A stretch of 64,000 nucleotides of DNA from Achromobacter sp. HZ34 (lineage in GTDB: Bacteria; Pseudomonadota; Gammaproteobacteria; Burkholderiales; Burkholderiaceae_B): NCBI RefSeq assembly GCF_002209485.1, contig NZ_NJIX01000005.1, forward strand, positions 372,001 through 436,000, read 5' to 3'. Position 1 is the first letter of the stretch. Each line of letters starts with the position of its first letter. The notes below the pieces were generated by a model, which saw nothing but the letters and a program-made list of their open reading frames with translations, was not told where the DNA came from and searched no databases. Shown here piece by piece: positions 42,394 to 50,684 of the stretch. A program made the position numbers and the translations under genes.

Positions 42394-44143
42394 GTTGGGC
42401 GCTCCACTTCTTGCCCAGATAGGCCTGGACCACCTGCGGATCCTGGGTGATCGACTGCGGATCGCCGCGGGTCAGCACCTGGCCGTGGTCCAGCACCAGG
42501 AACTCGTCGACCAGGCGCACCATGGTCTGCATGGTGTGTTCGATGATGACGACAGTGATGCCTTCAGCGGACAACGCGCGGATGGCGTCGACGATGCCGT
42601 CGACCTCGCCGTGCCCCAGGCCTGCCAGGGTTTCGTCCAGCAGCAGCAGTTCGGGTTGACCCGCCACCGCGCGCGCCAGCTCCATCAGGCGCAGTTCGCG
42701 TGTGGTGAGCAGCGCGGCGACCTTGTCGGTGCAGTCGGACAAGCCCACCCGCGCAATCGCCTGAGCCGTCAACGCGTCGGCGCTCGCCTCGTCCCTGGCA
42801 CGCACGTAGGCGCCGACCTTGACGTTCTGCGCCACCGTCAGCCGCATGAAGGGGCGCATCACCTGGAACGTGCGGCCCACCCCCGCGGCGCACAGCACGT
42901 GCGGCTTGCGGCCCGCCATGTCGACCCCGTTCAAGAGCACCCTGCCCGTGTCCGGCCGCAGGAAACCGTTGAGCAGGTTGAACAACGTGGTCTTGCCGGC
43001 ACCGTTGGGACCGATGATGCCCAGGATCATGCCGCGCCGCACCGAAAAGCTGACGTCCTGCACGGCCTTGAGCCCGCCGAAGCTGCGCGAGACGCCCTGG
43101 ACGTCGAGGATGATGCCGCCGGCGGCAGAGGGCGCGGCGGGTCGAAGCATTGGGGTCACGCCGGCCGGCGCGGCCGGAATCGCCGCGACGGCGGCCGTCT
43201 TACGCCGTTGCCAGCCATCCCGCAACTTCCAGAACACGCCCTCGGGCGCGATCAGGATCACGGCGATGATGGCCACACCCAGGATCACCCCCTGGATGCC
43301 CGGATAGGTGCCACCCAGCTCCGCATGCAGGATTTCGCCCAGCGGCACCAGGATGGCCGCACCGATGATGGGCCCCCACACCGACCCCACGCCGCCGAAC
43401 ATCGACACCGTCAGCGCCTGGGCCGACACCAGCATGCCGAACACCGACACCGGTGTCACCACCAGCAGCACGACTGCGTAGAACGCTCCGGTGACGCCGG
43501 CAATGGCACCGCTCAGCGCGATGGCACACAGCTTCCAGCGCAGCGTGTCAATGCCGGCGGCCTCCGCGGCCGCTTCGTTCTGCTTGATGGCGATCAACGC
43601 CATCCCGAAACGCGTACGCTCCACATGCAAGGTGATCTGCACGAAGACCAGCAACATTACCAGTCCGACCGCGGTGTAGTAATGGCGATCGGCGAACTGC
43701 ATGTACAGGCCCGGATTCTCGCGCTGCATCGGGAAGGTCATTTCCTGCAGGCCCAGCCACTCGAACACATACAGCAGGGCCAGCGGATACGCCAGCATCG
43801 CCAGCGCGAAATAGTGTCCCCGCAATCTGAACGTCGGCACGCCCACCAGCACCCCGGCCACGGCGCCGATCACGCCGGCCAGCGGCAGCATCACCCACGG
43901 TGACAGGCCCAGGTACACCTGTCCCAGCACCGCGGAATAGGCGCCCAGGCCGAAGAACGCGGCATGGCCGAAGGACACCAGGCCCGTGTAGCCGCTCAGC
44001 ATGTTCCAGGACAGGCCGAAGCAGGCCCAAACAAGCACCAGCGTGAAGATAAGTTGGTGATAGGCATTGTTCACCAGCAACGCGGCGGCCAGGTAAAGCA
44101 CCGCGACCAGCAACATGGTCAGGGAAGTGGGCAGTCGTTTCAT
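42383..44143 (-). CDS. Fused ABC permease-ATPase (LivM-LivG)
   Basis: 586 residues. Residues 1-310 are a LivM-type permease with about nine helices (SGYTGLVSFGHAAFFGLGAY). An Ala/Pro linker (315-342) follows, then a LivG-type ATPase (343-586) with Walker A GPNGAGKTT at 378-386 and Walker B LLLLDETLAGLG. The signature region reads LTTRELRLMELARA instead of LSGGQ-like, a clear departure. Fusion guarantees 1:1 subunits. Overlaps livH by one base and livF by 11. Confidence 0.93.
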   Translation of the reverse strand: MKRLPTSLTMLLVAVLYLAAALLVNNAYHQLIFTLVLVWACFGLSWNMLSGYTGLVSFGHAAFFGLGAYSAVLGQVYLGLSPWVMLPLAGVIGAVAGVLVGVPTFRLRGHYFALAMLAYPLALLYVFEWLGLQEMTFPMQRENPGLYMQFADRHYYTAVGLVMLLVFVQITLHVERTRFGMALIAIKQNEAAAEAAGIDTLRWKLCAIALSGAIAGVTGAFYAVVLLVVTPVSVFGMLVSAQALTVSMFGGVGSVWGPIIGAAILVPLGEILHAELGGTYPGIQGVILGVAIIAVILIAPEGVFWKLRDGWQRRKTAAVAAIPAAPAGVTPMLRPAAPSAAGGIILDVQGVSRSFGGLKAVQDVSFSVRRGMILGIIGPNGAGKTTLFNLLNGFLRPDTGRVLLNGVDMAGRKPHVLCAAGVGRTFQVMRPFMRLTVAQNVKVGAYVRARDEASADALTAQAIARVGLSDCTDKVAALLTTRELRLMELARAVAGQPELLLLDETLAGLGHGEVDGIVDAIRALSAEGITVVIIEHTMQTMVRLVDEFLVLDHGQVLTRGDPQSITQDPQVVQAYLGKKWSAQHAA

Positions 44144-45111
44144 CAGGTCCGCTCCGAAACACGGCCGAACAGCCCTTGCGGCCGCAACATCACGATCAAC
44201 AGGAAGATCACGAAGATCGCCGCATTCTGCAATTGCATGGGCAGCACCAGCGCCGACAGCTGCTGCACCAGGCCGATCAGCATGCCGCCCCAGAACGCGC
44301 CAAGGATGCTGCCTATGCCGCCCAGCACCACGCCGGCATACATGATGATCACGTACTCAAGGCCGACGAAGGGATGGAAAGGAAAGTTGGTCGCCAGCAG
44401 GCCGCCCGCCAGCGCCGTCACCGACGTGCCCAGGGCGAAGGCGATGCGGTAGGCGCGATTGACGTCGATGCCCATGTAGGAAGCGGCCACCGGATTGTCG
44501 GCCGCGGCACGTAAGGCCTTGCCCAACCGGCTGCGCGAGATCAGCGCCCCCAGCAGCAAGATGGCGGCCACGGAAATCAGCGCGGCCACGGCACGGCCCT
44601 TGTTGGCGAAGACGCTGACGTAGTCACCCCACAACGGCCCGATCTCCCAGGCGCTGCTCGACAAGGGCGTGCGCAGCGACACCAGTTGCGGCCCGAACAC
44701 CATCATGCCGCCGTTCTGCAGGATCAAGGCAATGCCCAGCGTCAGCACCAGTTGCGCATAGTGGCCTTCACCATCCAACGCCGCGCTGCGCCGGCCCGTT
44801 ACCCGCGAAATCAGAAAGCGATGCGCCAGATAGCCCACCGCGAACATCACCGGCACGGCCAGCAGCACCGACGCGTAAGGGGCCAGTACGCCTGCCGCCA
44901 CCCAATGCCCGCCCAGCAGAATGAAGAAGTAGTACGTCACGTACATGCCGAGCATCATGAAGTCGCCCTGGGCGAAATTGATGACGCGCATGATGCCGAA
45001 GATCATGGCCAGGCCCACACACATCAGGCCGTACAGGCCGCCCACCAGCACGCCGGCGGTAAGCGCCTGCAGGAACGCTTCAAGCTGGATCTGCAGTCCG
45101 GTCATATCCAT
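44143..45111 (-). CDS. ABC transporter permease (LivH-like)
   Basis: 322 residues, about eight helices. Family words: GVLVGGLYGLMCVGLAMIFG, RVINFAQGDFMMLGMY and GGIGSILGAFWGGMLIG. Inner-membrane half of the importer with the LivM domain of the fusion. It starts 50 bases after the SDR gene and its stop overlaps the fusion start. Confidence 0.94.
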   Translation of the reverse strand: MDMTGLQIQLEAFLQALTAGVLVGGLYGLMCVGLAMIFGIMRVINFAQGDFMMLGMYVTYYFFILLGGHWVAAGVLAPYASVLLAVPVMFAVGYLAHRFLISRVTGRRSAALDGEGHYAQLVLTLGIALILQNGGMMVFGPQLVSLRTPLSSSAWEIGPLWGDYVSVFANKGRAVAALISVAAILLLGALISRSRLGKALRAAADNPVAASYMGIDVNRAYRIAFALGTSVTALAGGLLATNFPFHPFVGLEYVIIMYAGVVLGGIGSILGAFWGGMLIGLVQQLSALVLPMQLQNAAIFVIFLLIVMLRPQGLFGRVSERT

Positions 45112-45161
45112 CGTGTCAGGCCTCTTTCTTCGTCCGAAGTCCGGACAGCCGCGCGGCCGCG

Positions 45162-45905
45162 TCAGTAGCCAAGGACGGTCATCGCGCCATCCACTTTCAG
45201 CGTGACGCCCGCGACCATCGCGCTGGCCGGCGAGGCCAGGAACAGCGCCACTTCGGCGATGTCACCGCCGACGGCCAGCCGGTTCAATGGCGTGCGGCGG
45301 CGGCGCATATCCCAGCCCTCTTCCGAGATCACGGAGCTCGCCCCTGGCGTGACCACCGGCCCCGGCGCCAGCGCGTTGACGCGGACGCCGTAAGCGCCCA
45401 GCTCCGTCGCCTGTTGCCGGGTCAGGGTATCCAGTGCGCCTTTTATCGCGCTGTAGACCGCCGCGTTCTTGATCGACACCGACACAGCCACCGACGACAG
45501 GTTGATGACCGCCCCGCCACCGCGCGCGATCAGGTGGGGCGTGGCGGCCTGCAGGGACCACAAGGCGCCCTTCAAACCCACGTCTATCATCCTGTCGACC
45601 TTGTCTTCCGGCATGTCCGCCAGCGGCGCGTAGTAGAAATACGCGGCGTTGTTCACCAGGATGTCCAGGCCGCCTGCCTGCGCGGCATAAGCGTCGATGA
45701 CCTGCCGCACTTGCGCCCGATCGGCGACGTCGCAGGCCAGCGTCGTGGCGCCAGGTAATTTGCGCGCGGCCTCGGCAAGCCGCGTTGCATCGATATCCAG
45801 CAGCCCTACCTGGGCGCCCTCGCGCAGATAGGCTCGCGCGATGTCCAGGCCGATGCCGCCGGCGCCGCCGGTGATGATCGCGACTTTTTCTTCCAGCACT
45901 CCCAT
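45162..45905 (-). CDS. Short-chain dehydrogenase/reductase
   Basis: 247 residues, classical SDR. Cofactor motif TGGAGGIGLDIA, NNAAY segment (LVNNAAYFYYA), catalytic Ser in INLSSVAVSVS and the YxxxK pair in VYSAIKGALD. The D in LLDIDATRLAE after beta-2 suggests NAD. First gene of the ten-gene operon ending at the GntR regulator. Acts on an alcohol or ketone intermediate; substrate unknown. Confidence 0.93.
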   Translation of the reverse strand: MGVLEEKVAIITGGAGGIGLDIARAYLREGAQVGLLDIDATRLAEAARKLPGATTLACDVADRAQVRQVIDAYAAQAGGLDILVNNAAYFYYAPLADMPEDKVDRMIDVGLKGALWSLQAATPHLIARGGGAVINLSSVAVSVSIKNAAVYSAIKGALDTLTRQQATELGAYGVRVNALAPGPVVTPGASSVISEEGWDMRRRRTPLNRLAVGGDIAEVALFLASPASAMVAGVTLKVDGAMTVLGY

Positions 45906-45986
45906 ACCGTCTCCTTGGCTTGCGCCCCGCCCGGCGTTGAAGATGTCCCGGACGATGCCCGGCGCTGCCCCACAATTTTCGATGAT

Positions 45987-46011
45987 TTGTATGATGGACT
46001 GATTGTATGAT
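45987..46011. promoter_or_regulatory. Direct repeat TTGTATGAT x2 upstream of the SDR/ABC operon
   Basis: TTGTATGAT at 45987-45995 and 46003-46011, start to start 16 bases, inside an AT-rich patch of an otherwise GC-rich 289-base gap. FCD-type GntR regulators often bind sites related to TTGTATACAA, so these half-like repeats are a reasonable target for the regulator encoded at the operon end. Confidence 0.5.
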
Positions 46012-46194
46012 TGAATTATGATTCAGGCAGTGATGTGAATGTCGTATTCGATCTAGGACTTACCCTGCCCCAGCCTGGATTGCCGGCCCGCTTTCCGGCC
46101 CGCGTTGCCGCAGCGGGCCTCGGACGCCGAACCACCAGGACGAAGAACCATGGCGCCGCTTCAGTGCGAGCAGCCACAGCCACCGGAGACAACC

Positions 46195-47016
46195 GTGAGC
46201 CACACACCCCCAAGCGCCCTTGCCCCCTTCCAGGTCTACGCCATCCGCTACGCGCATCACGCCAATCGGCGGGCCTCCGACAACTACCTGGGCAGCGTCG
46301 ATTTCCACGACGCCGATTCCGACCTTGACTATTTTGTGTGGGTGCTGCGCCGCGGCAGCGAGGTCTATCTGGTCGATACCGGCTTCGGCGAAGAAGCCGC
46401 CACCCAGCGTGGCCGCGACCTGCTGCTGCGCCCGGCCCAGGGACTCACGCTGCTGGGTATCGACGCAGCCTCTATCCGCGACATCATCATCACCCATCTG
46501 CACTACGACCACGCCGGCACGCTGGGCGACTTCCCGGCGGCCACCCTGCACGTGCAGGACGCCGAGGTCTCCTATGCGACCGGCCGCTGCATGTGCCATG
46601 GCGTCATGCGCCATCCCTACGACATCGAGGACGTCGTCACCTTCGTCCGCAAGGTGTACGCCGAACGCGTCAAATTCCACCGCGGCAGCGCCGAACTGGC
46701 GCCCGGCCTGTCTGTGCACCTGGTGGGCGGCCATAGCGCGGGCCTGCAGGTCGTGCGAGTGTGGACGCAGCGCGGCTGGGTAGTGCTGGCATCCGACGCC
46801 TCGCATCTGTACGGCAACATCGGGCGCAATGCGCCCTTCCCGCTGGTGCACAACGTGGCCGACATGATGGAGGGCTATAGCATCGTGCGCGCCATGGCCG
46901 ACTCCGAAGCCCACATCGTGCCGGGGCACGATCCCCTGGTGATGCAGCGCTACCCTGCCGCCAGCCCGGAACTCGAAGGCAAGGTGGTGCGCCTGGACGT
47001 GGCGCCCTCCGCATGA
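46195..47016 (+). CDS. Metallo-beta-lactamase-fold hydrolase (AHL-lactonase-like family)
   Basis: 273 residues. Metal-binding motif THLHYDHAG, a further His in GGHSAGLQ, the bridging Asp in ASDASHLYGN and the last His in VPGHDPLVM give a complete two-metal site. Members of this branch hydrolyse lactones, including acyl-homoserine lactones. GTG 46195 is chosen because GGAG lies seven bases before it; ATG 46150 or 46105 would add a non-conserved tail. Divergent from the ABC/SDR operon. A lactonase working with the CMD-like protein is attractive but unproven. Confidence 0.87.
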   Translation: MSHTPPSALAPFQVYAIRYAHHANRRASDNYLGSVDFHDADSDLDYFVWVLRRGSEVYLVDTGFGEEAATQRGRDLLLRPAQGLTLLGIDAASIRDIIITHLHYDHAGTLGDFPAATLHVQDAEVSYATGRCMCHGVMRHPYDIEDVVTFVRKVYAERVKFHRGSAELAPGLSVHLVGGHSAGLQVVRVWTQRGWVVLASDASHLYGNIGRNAPFPLVHNVADMMEGYSIVRAMADSEAHIVPGHDPLVMQRYPAASPELEGKVVRLDVAPSA

Positions 47017-47095
47017 AGGCTGCCGCGCCCCTGGCCAGCCAGGGCGCGACCCGGTTTGCGGCTCGGGACCGCTGGGATCACCCTGCCGGCTCCGC

Positions 47096-47995
47096 TCATT
47101 GCTTCGCACGGACTTTCACTCCGGCCCAGTCCTCCACCACGCGGGCCACGTCGGAATAGTCCGCATTCGGGCCGCAGATGGCGGTGGTCATCACCAGCAT
47201 CTCGCGCACGGACGAGCCCACCACCATGGGCACGCCACGCGCTTCGGCCTCTTCGAGGCACAGGCGGACATCCTTGTGCGCCAACCGCGCGGCGAAGCCC
47301 ACGTTGAACGTACCGGTCAGCACGGCCTTGGGAAACTTGTCCACGGTGGCGGAGTTGCGTCCCGAGCCGGCATTGATGACATCGATCATGACGCTGGGGT
47401 CGAGCCCGGCCTTCACGCCCAGCGCCATGGCTTCCGCGGTGATAGCTACGGCCGTGGCGGACAACAGGTTATTCGCCAGCTTCATCACCTGGGCCTGGCC
47501 CGCTTCCGTGCCCAGATGAAACGGCTTGCCGAAATTGCTTAGTACCGGCGTCAGCGATTCATAACGAGCCAGCGGGCAGGCCGCCATGATCGCCAGCGTG
47601 CCCCGTTCAGCGCCGCCTACACCACCGCTGATGGGTGCGTCGACATATTCGATACCTTGCTCCGCCAGGATCTCGAAGCCGCGCCGCGCCGCCGCCGGCC
47701 CGATGGTCGACAGGTCCACCACGCATTTGGCCCGGCTTGCGCGCGCCAGGCCGGTATCGCCGCCCAACACCTTCTCCACCACCTTGCCGTCCGGCAGGCT
47801 CAGGAACACCACATCGGCGGCATCGCCCACGCCCTTGGCGCTATCGTGGGCCACGGCGCCGCGCGCCGCCAGCTTTTGCACCACCGCCGGGTTGCTGTCG
47901 GTCACGTGCAGTACGCAGCCGGCGTCGAGCAGGCGTCCCGCCATGGGACCACCCATATTGCCCAGTCCGATGAATCCGTAAATCGTCTCGCTCAT
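47096..47995 (-). CDS. 3-hydroxyisobutyrate dehydrogenase-family oxidoreductase
   Basis: 299 residues. FIGLGNMGGPMAGRLLDAG binds NAD(P); DAPISGGVGGAERG is the substrate motif; the catalytic Lys lies in GQAQVMKLANNLLSA. Last gene of a probable reverse operon (Bug, MmgE/PrpD, Bug, dehydrogenase), 46 bases after the Bug gene. Likely acts on a 2-hydroxymethyl or 3-hydroxy acid. Confidence 0.92.
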   Translation of the reverse strand: MSETIYGFIGLGNMGGPMAGRLLDAGCVLHVTDSNPAVVQKLAARGAVAHDSAKGVGDAADVVFLSLPDGKVVEKVLGGDTGLARASRAKCVVDLSTIGPAAARRGFEILAEQGIEYVDAPISGGVGGAERGTLAIMAACPLARYESLTPVLSNFGKPFHLGTEAGQAQVMKLANNLLSATAVAITAEAMALGVKAGLDPSVMIDVINAGSGRNSATVDKFPKAVLTGTFNVGFAARLAHKDVRLCLEEAEARGVPMVVGSSVREMLVMTTAICGPNADYSDVARVVEDWAGVKVRAKQ

Positions 47996-48041
47996 TTTTT
48001 GTCCTCACTCAGGAAAAGCCGCGCGCGGGGCACGGCAGGGT

Positions 48042-49091
48042 TCAGCGTGCTTCCAGCCCGATCTTCTTGGCCAGCTCGGCGAATTGCGTCTGGTCGCGCT
48101 GCAAGGTACTCGTGAAACTTGTGGGGCTGCGTTCCTGCGCCGAAGGAATCCGTGACGCCAGCGTGTCGATGCGCGTACGGAATTCAGGCGTCTGCACCGC
48201 CTTCGACACCGCCTCGGCCAGCTTGTCCACGACATCCTTGGGCATGCCTTTCGGTCCAACCAGGCCATTCCATATCTGCAGGTCGAACTGCGGCACGCCG
48301 CCCTCCGCGAAGGTAGGCACATCCGGCATCTGCGGCAGGCGTGCCTTGGACGCCACCGCGATAGCCTTGATCTGCTTGCCGTTGTGCAGGGGCAGCATGG
48401 TCACCGTCTGGTCGAGTACCGCCTGGATGGTGCCGCCGATCAAGTCGGTGATGGCCGGACCTGAACCACGGTACTGGATCAGCTCGGCCTTCACGTCGGC
48501 CATCTGCAGGAACAGGGCCTCGGCCAGGTGAGCGGTGGTGCCAGGGCCGCCTGAACCGAAGTACAGCTTCAACTCGCCGCTGCGCATGCCCTTCAGCATG
48601 GACGGCAGGTCCTTGATGCCGCTCTGGTTGCTCACGCTCAGCACCATGGGAACGTTGGCGACCGTACCGATCGCCGTCGTGTCCTTCACGATGTCCAGGC
48701 CCGCCTTGGGATAGAGCAAGGGAATCAGCACCATGGATTGATTGCTGAACATCAGCGTGTAGCCATCCGGTGCGGAGCGCGCCAGCCTTTGGAAACCCAG
48801 CAGTCCGCCCGCGCCGGTGACGTTTTCCACCACGAAGGTATTGTTGGTCACCTTGCCCAGTTCGGTAGCCACCAGGCGGGCCAGTGCGTCCAGGCTGCCG
48901 CCGGGCGCCACACCCACGATGATGGTGACAGGCTTGGACGGGAAGCTGTCGTTGGCAAAGGACGTACCGACCAGAGCCAGACTCAAACCCAGGCTCAGGC
49001 CAAAGCGCAGCCCAAAGCGCAGCCCAAGGCTTCGACCCTGGCCCAGGCCCAAGGCGATGCCGGCAAGTGCGGATGCGATGCGTGGCTTCAT
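48042..49091 (-). CDS. Bug/TctC family receptor with repeat-expanded signal peptide
   Basis: 349 residues. Receptor core is normal (IIVGVAPGGSLDALARLVA; ENVTGAGGLLGFQRLA). The signal peptide is longer than usual, about 46 residues, because its hydrophobic part is built from repeats (GLRFGLRFGLSLGLSLALVG), encoded by tandem DNA repeats at 49001-49024 and less perfect ones beside them. Cleavage probably after TSFA. It lies between the MmgE/PrpD and dehydrogenase genes. Confidence 0.91.
   Translation of the reverse strand: MKPRIASALAGIALGLGQGRSLGLRFGLRFGLSLGLSLALVGTSFANDSFPSKPVTIIVGVAPGGSLDALARLVATELGKVTNNTFVVENVTGAGGLLGFQRLARSAPDGYTLMFSNQSMVLIPLLYPKAGLDIVKDTTAIGTVANVPMVLSVSNQSGIKDLPSMLKGMRSGELKLYFGSGGPGTTAHLAEALFLQMADVKAELIQYRGSGPAITDLIGGTIQAVLDQTVTMLPLHNGKQIKAIAVASKARLPQMPDVPTFAEGGVPQFDLQIWNGLVGPKGMPKDVVDKLAEAVSKAVQTPEFRTRIDTLASRIPSAQERSPTSFTSTLQRDQTQFAELAKKIGLEAR
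49001..49024. repeat. 12-base tandem repeat in a signal-peptide coding region
   Basis: CAAAGCGCAGCC occurs twice in tandem, followed by a partial third copy, and is flanked by degenerate copies of a similar unit (about 48979-49050). In-frame expansion lengthens the hydrophobic core of the signal peptide. Confidence 0.85.
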
Positions 49092-49157
49092 TTTTGTCTC
49101 CTCTCCGTGGGGGTGGCCTTTGCGGCCTTGTCATTCAGGTTTGGATAAGAAAGCGGG

Positions 49158-50618
49158 TCAACGTCTGCTTAGCAAGCGCACCAGCAAACCGAGGGAATCG
49201 GCTCGCTCCAGATGCACGACGGCATCCAGGCACGCTTCGGTGGTGGCCGGCGCCAACCCGGCCTGCGGGAACAGGTGCAGGAATTTGTCTTCGACGTCGC
49301 GCCAGGCAATGCCGCGCGCGCCGGATCCCCGGGGCATGATGCAAGTGCCGCGATGCACGGCGCCATCCTTCATGTGCAGGGTGACAGTGCCGCCATGCCT
49401 GTGCGGGAAGCGGTCCGGCAAGGGCGGCGGGGCGGGATCGAACTCCACCTTGTCCTGCAGCGCGGCAACCACCGGGTCCGCCATCCTGGCCTCGTCCATG
49501 TGCTGCCAGGAAAAGCCGCCGTCGACGATGGCGGCGGCGACGAAGTAATGCAGGCTGTGGGCGGCGTCGACCAGGTTGCGCGGATGCGGGTCGCCCTTGA
49601 AATTGGTCCACTGCACCGCGGCCGACACAACGACGCGGGCTATGTCGCCGGGATTGATCCGGGCTGCGCCACCTGTGCCAGCCGTGCCATTCGTGCCATT
49701 CGTGCCGCTCTCGCCGTTCGTGTCACTCCCACAATCACCCCCCCCTGCGCGAGCCGCATTCGCCGCGGCCTCGGCGGTGGCGTGGAAAGGATGCGCGCCC
49801 GGCATGAGCTTGATCGCCAGGTCGGTGACGATGTCCCAGGACTCACCCCAGTCGCGCACGATATCCTCGCGGGCTTGCCCACCCAGGGCATCGAGAAAGC
49901 CGCGTGGCCGCTCCAGCACCGCCAGTTCGCTTTCGAAACCGCACTGGGCCGCCAACGCGGCGCGGATGCCCGTGCTCGCCGCCAGGCCGGCGTGATATTC
50001 GCGCGCCCAACTCGTGTCCGCCGCGATGGCCATGCCGCCTATCGACGTGGCCGACAACGCGATCGCCTGCGCCAGTTGCCGCGCATCCAGCCGCAGCAGC
50101 ACGCCAGCGGCGATGCAGGCGCCAAACACGGTGGCGTACGAGCCATGGAAGCCGCGCTGCATGCGCACCGGCGTCAGCGATTCGTCGATGCGTCCGGCCA
50201 CCTCGTAGCCCAGCACCATGGCAGTCAGCACATCGCGGCCGCCCGCGCCTTCGCGCTCGCCGACCGCCAGCGCCACACTGGAGATGATGGTGCCGATGTG
50301 CGCGATGCTGCGCATGTCGCTGTCGTCCGACGCCGCCGCGTCGCTGGCTACCGCGTTGACTCGCGCGGCACTGGCCAAGGGCAGGCGACCGCCGTCGAAC
50401 CATAGCGCCGCCGCTGCCGTGCCCCCATCGGCCACATCCAGCTCGCGCACGATGCGGGCCGATTCGATGCCGTAGCCGACCGCGGCACTGGCAAGGGTAC
50501 TGGCCAGGCTCATCTTGGCGTGTTCGAGGCTCAGCGCCGGCAGGTCGCCATGGCGCGTCGACAGGACGAGTTCGGCCAGTTGACGCGCCAGGGGCGGCGT
50601 CAATGAAGGAGATTGCAC
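49158..50618 (-). CDS. MmgE/PrpD-family protein
   Basis: 486 residues. MmgE/PrpD fold: all-helical N-terminal domain (ALGYEVAGRIDESLTPVR; FHGSYATVFGACIAAG) and a C-terminal alpha/beta domain with the lid. The family includes 2-methylcitrate dehydratase, cis-aconitate decarboxylase and iminodisuccinate epimerase, so dehydration, decarboxylation or epimerisation of a di- or tricarboxylate is expected. An Asn/Gly/Thr/Ser-rich insertion (about 290-317) with a run of eight G on the coding strand (49738-49745) interrupts the domain junction. Sits between two Bug receptor genes. Confidence 0.88.
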   Translation of the reverse strand: MQSPSLTPPLARQLAELVLSTRHGDLPALSLEHAKMSLASTLASAAVGYGIESARIVRELDVADGGTAAAALWFDGGRLPLASAARVNAVASDAAASDDSDMRSIAHIGTIISSVALAVGEREGAGGRDVLTAMVLGYEVAGRIDESLTPVRMQRGFHGSYATVFGACIAAGVLLRLDARQLAQAIALSATSIGGMAIAADTSWAREYHAGLAASTGIRAALAAQCGFESELAVLERPRGFLDALGGQAREDIVRDWGESWDIVTDLAIKLMPGAHPFHATAEAAANAARAGGGDCGSDTNGESGTNGTNGTAGTGGAARINPGDIARVVVSAAVQWTNFKGDPHPRNLVDAAHSLHYFVAAAIVDGGFSWQHMDEARMADPVVAALQDKVEFDPAPPPLPDRFPHRHGGTVTLHMKDGAVHRGTCIMPRGSGARGIAWRDVEDKFLHLFPQAGLAPATTEACLDAVVHLERADSLGLLVRLLSRR

Positions 50619-50684
50619 AATCGGATTCCTTCCGAAGGTTTTAAAGACGCATCACTGCGGCATCACTGCGGCATCACGGTGGCA

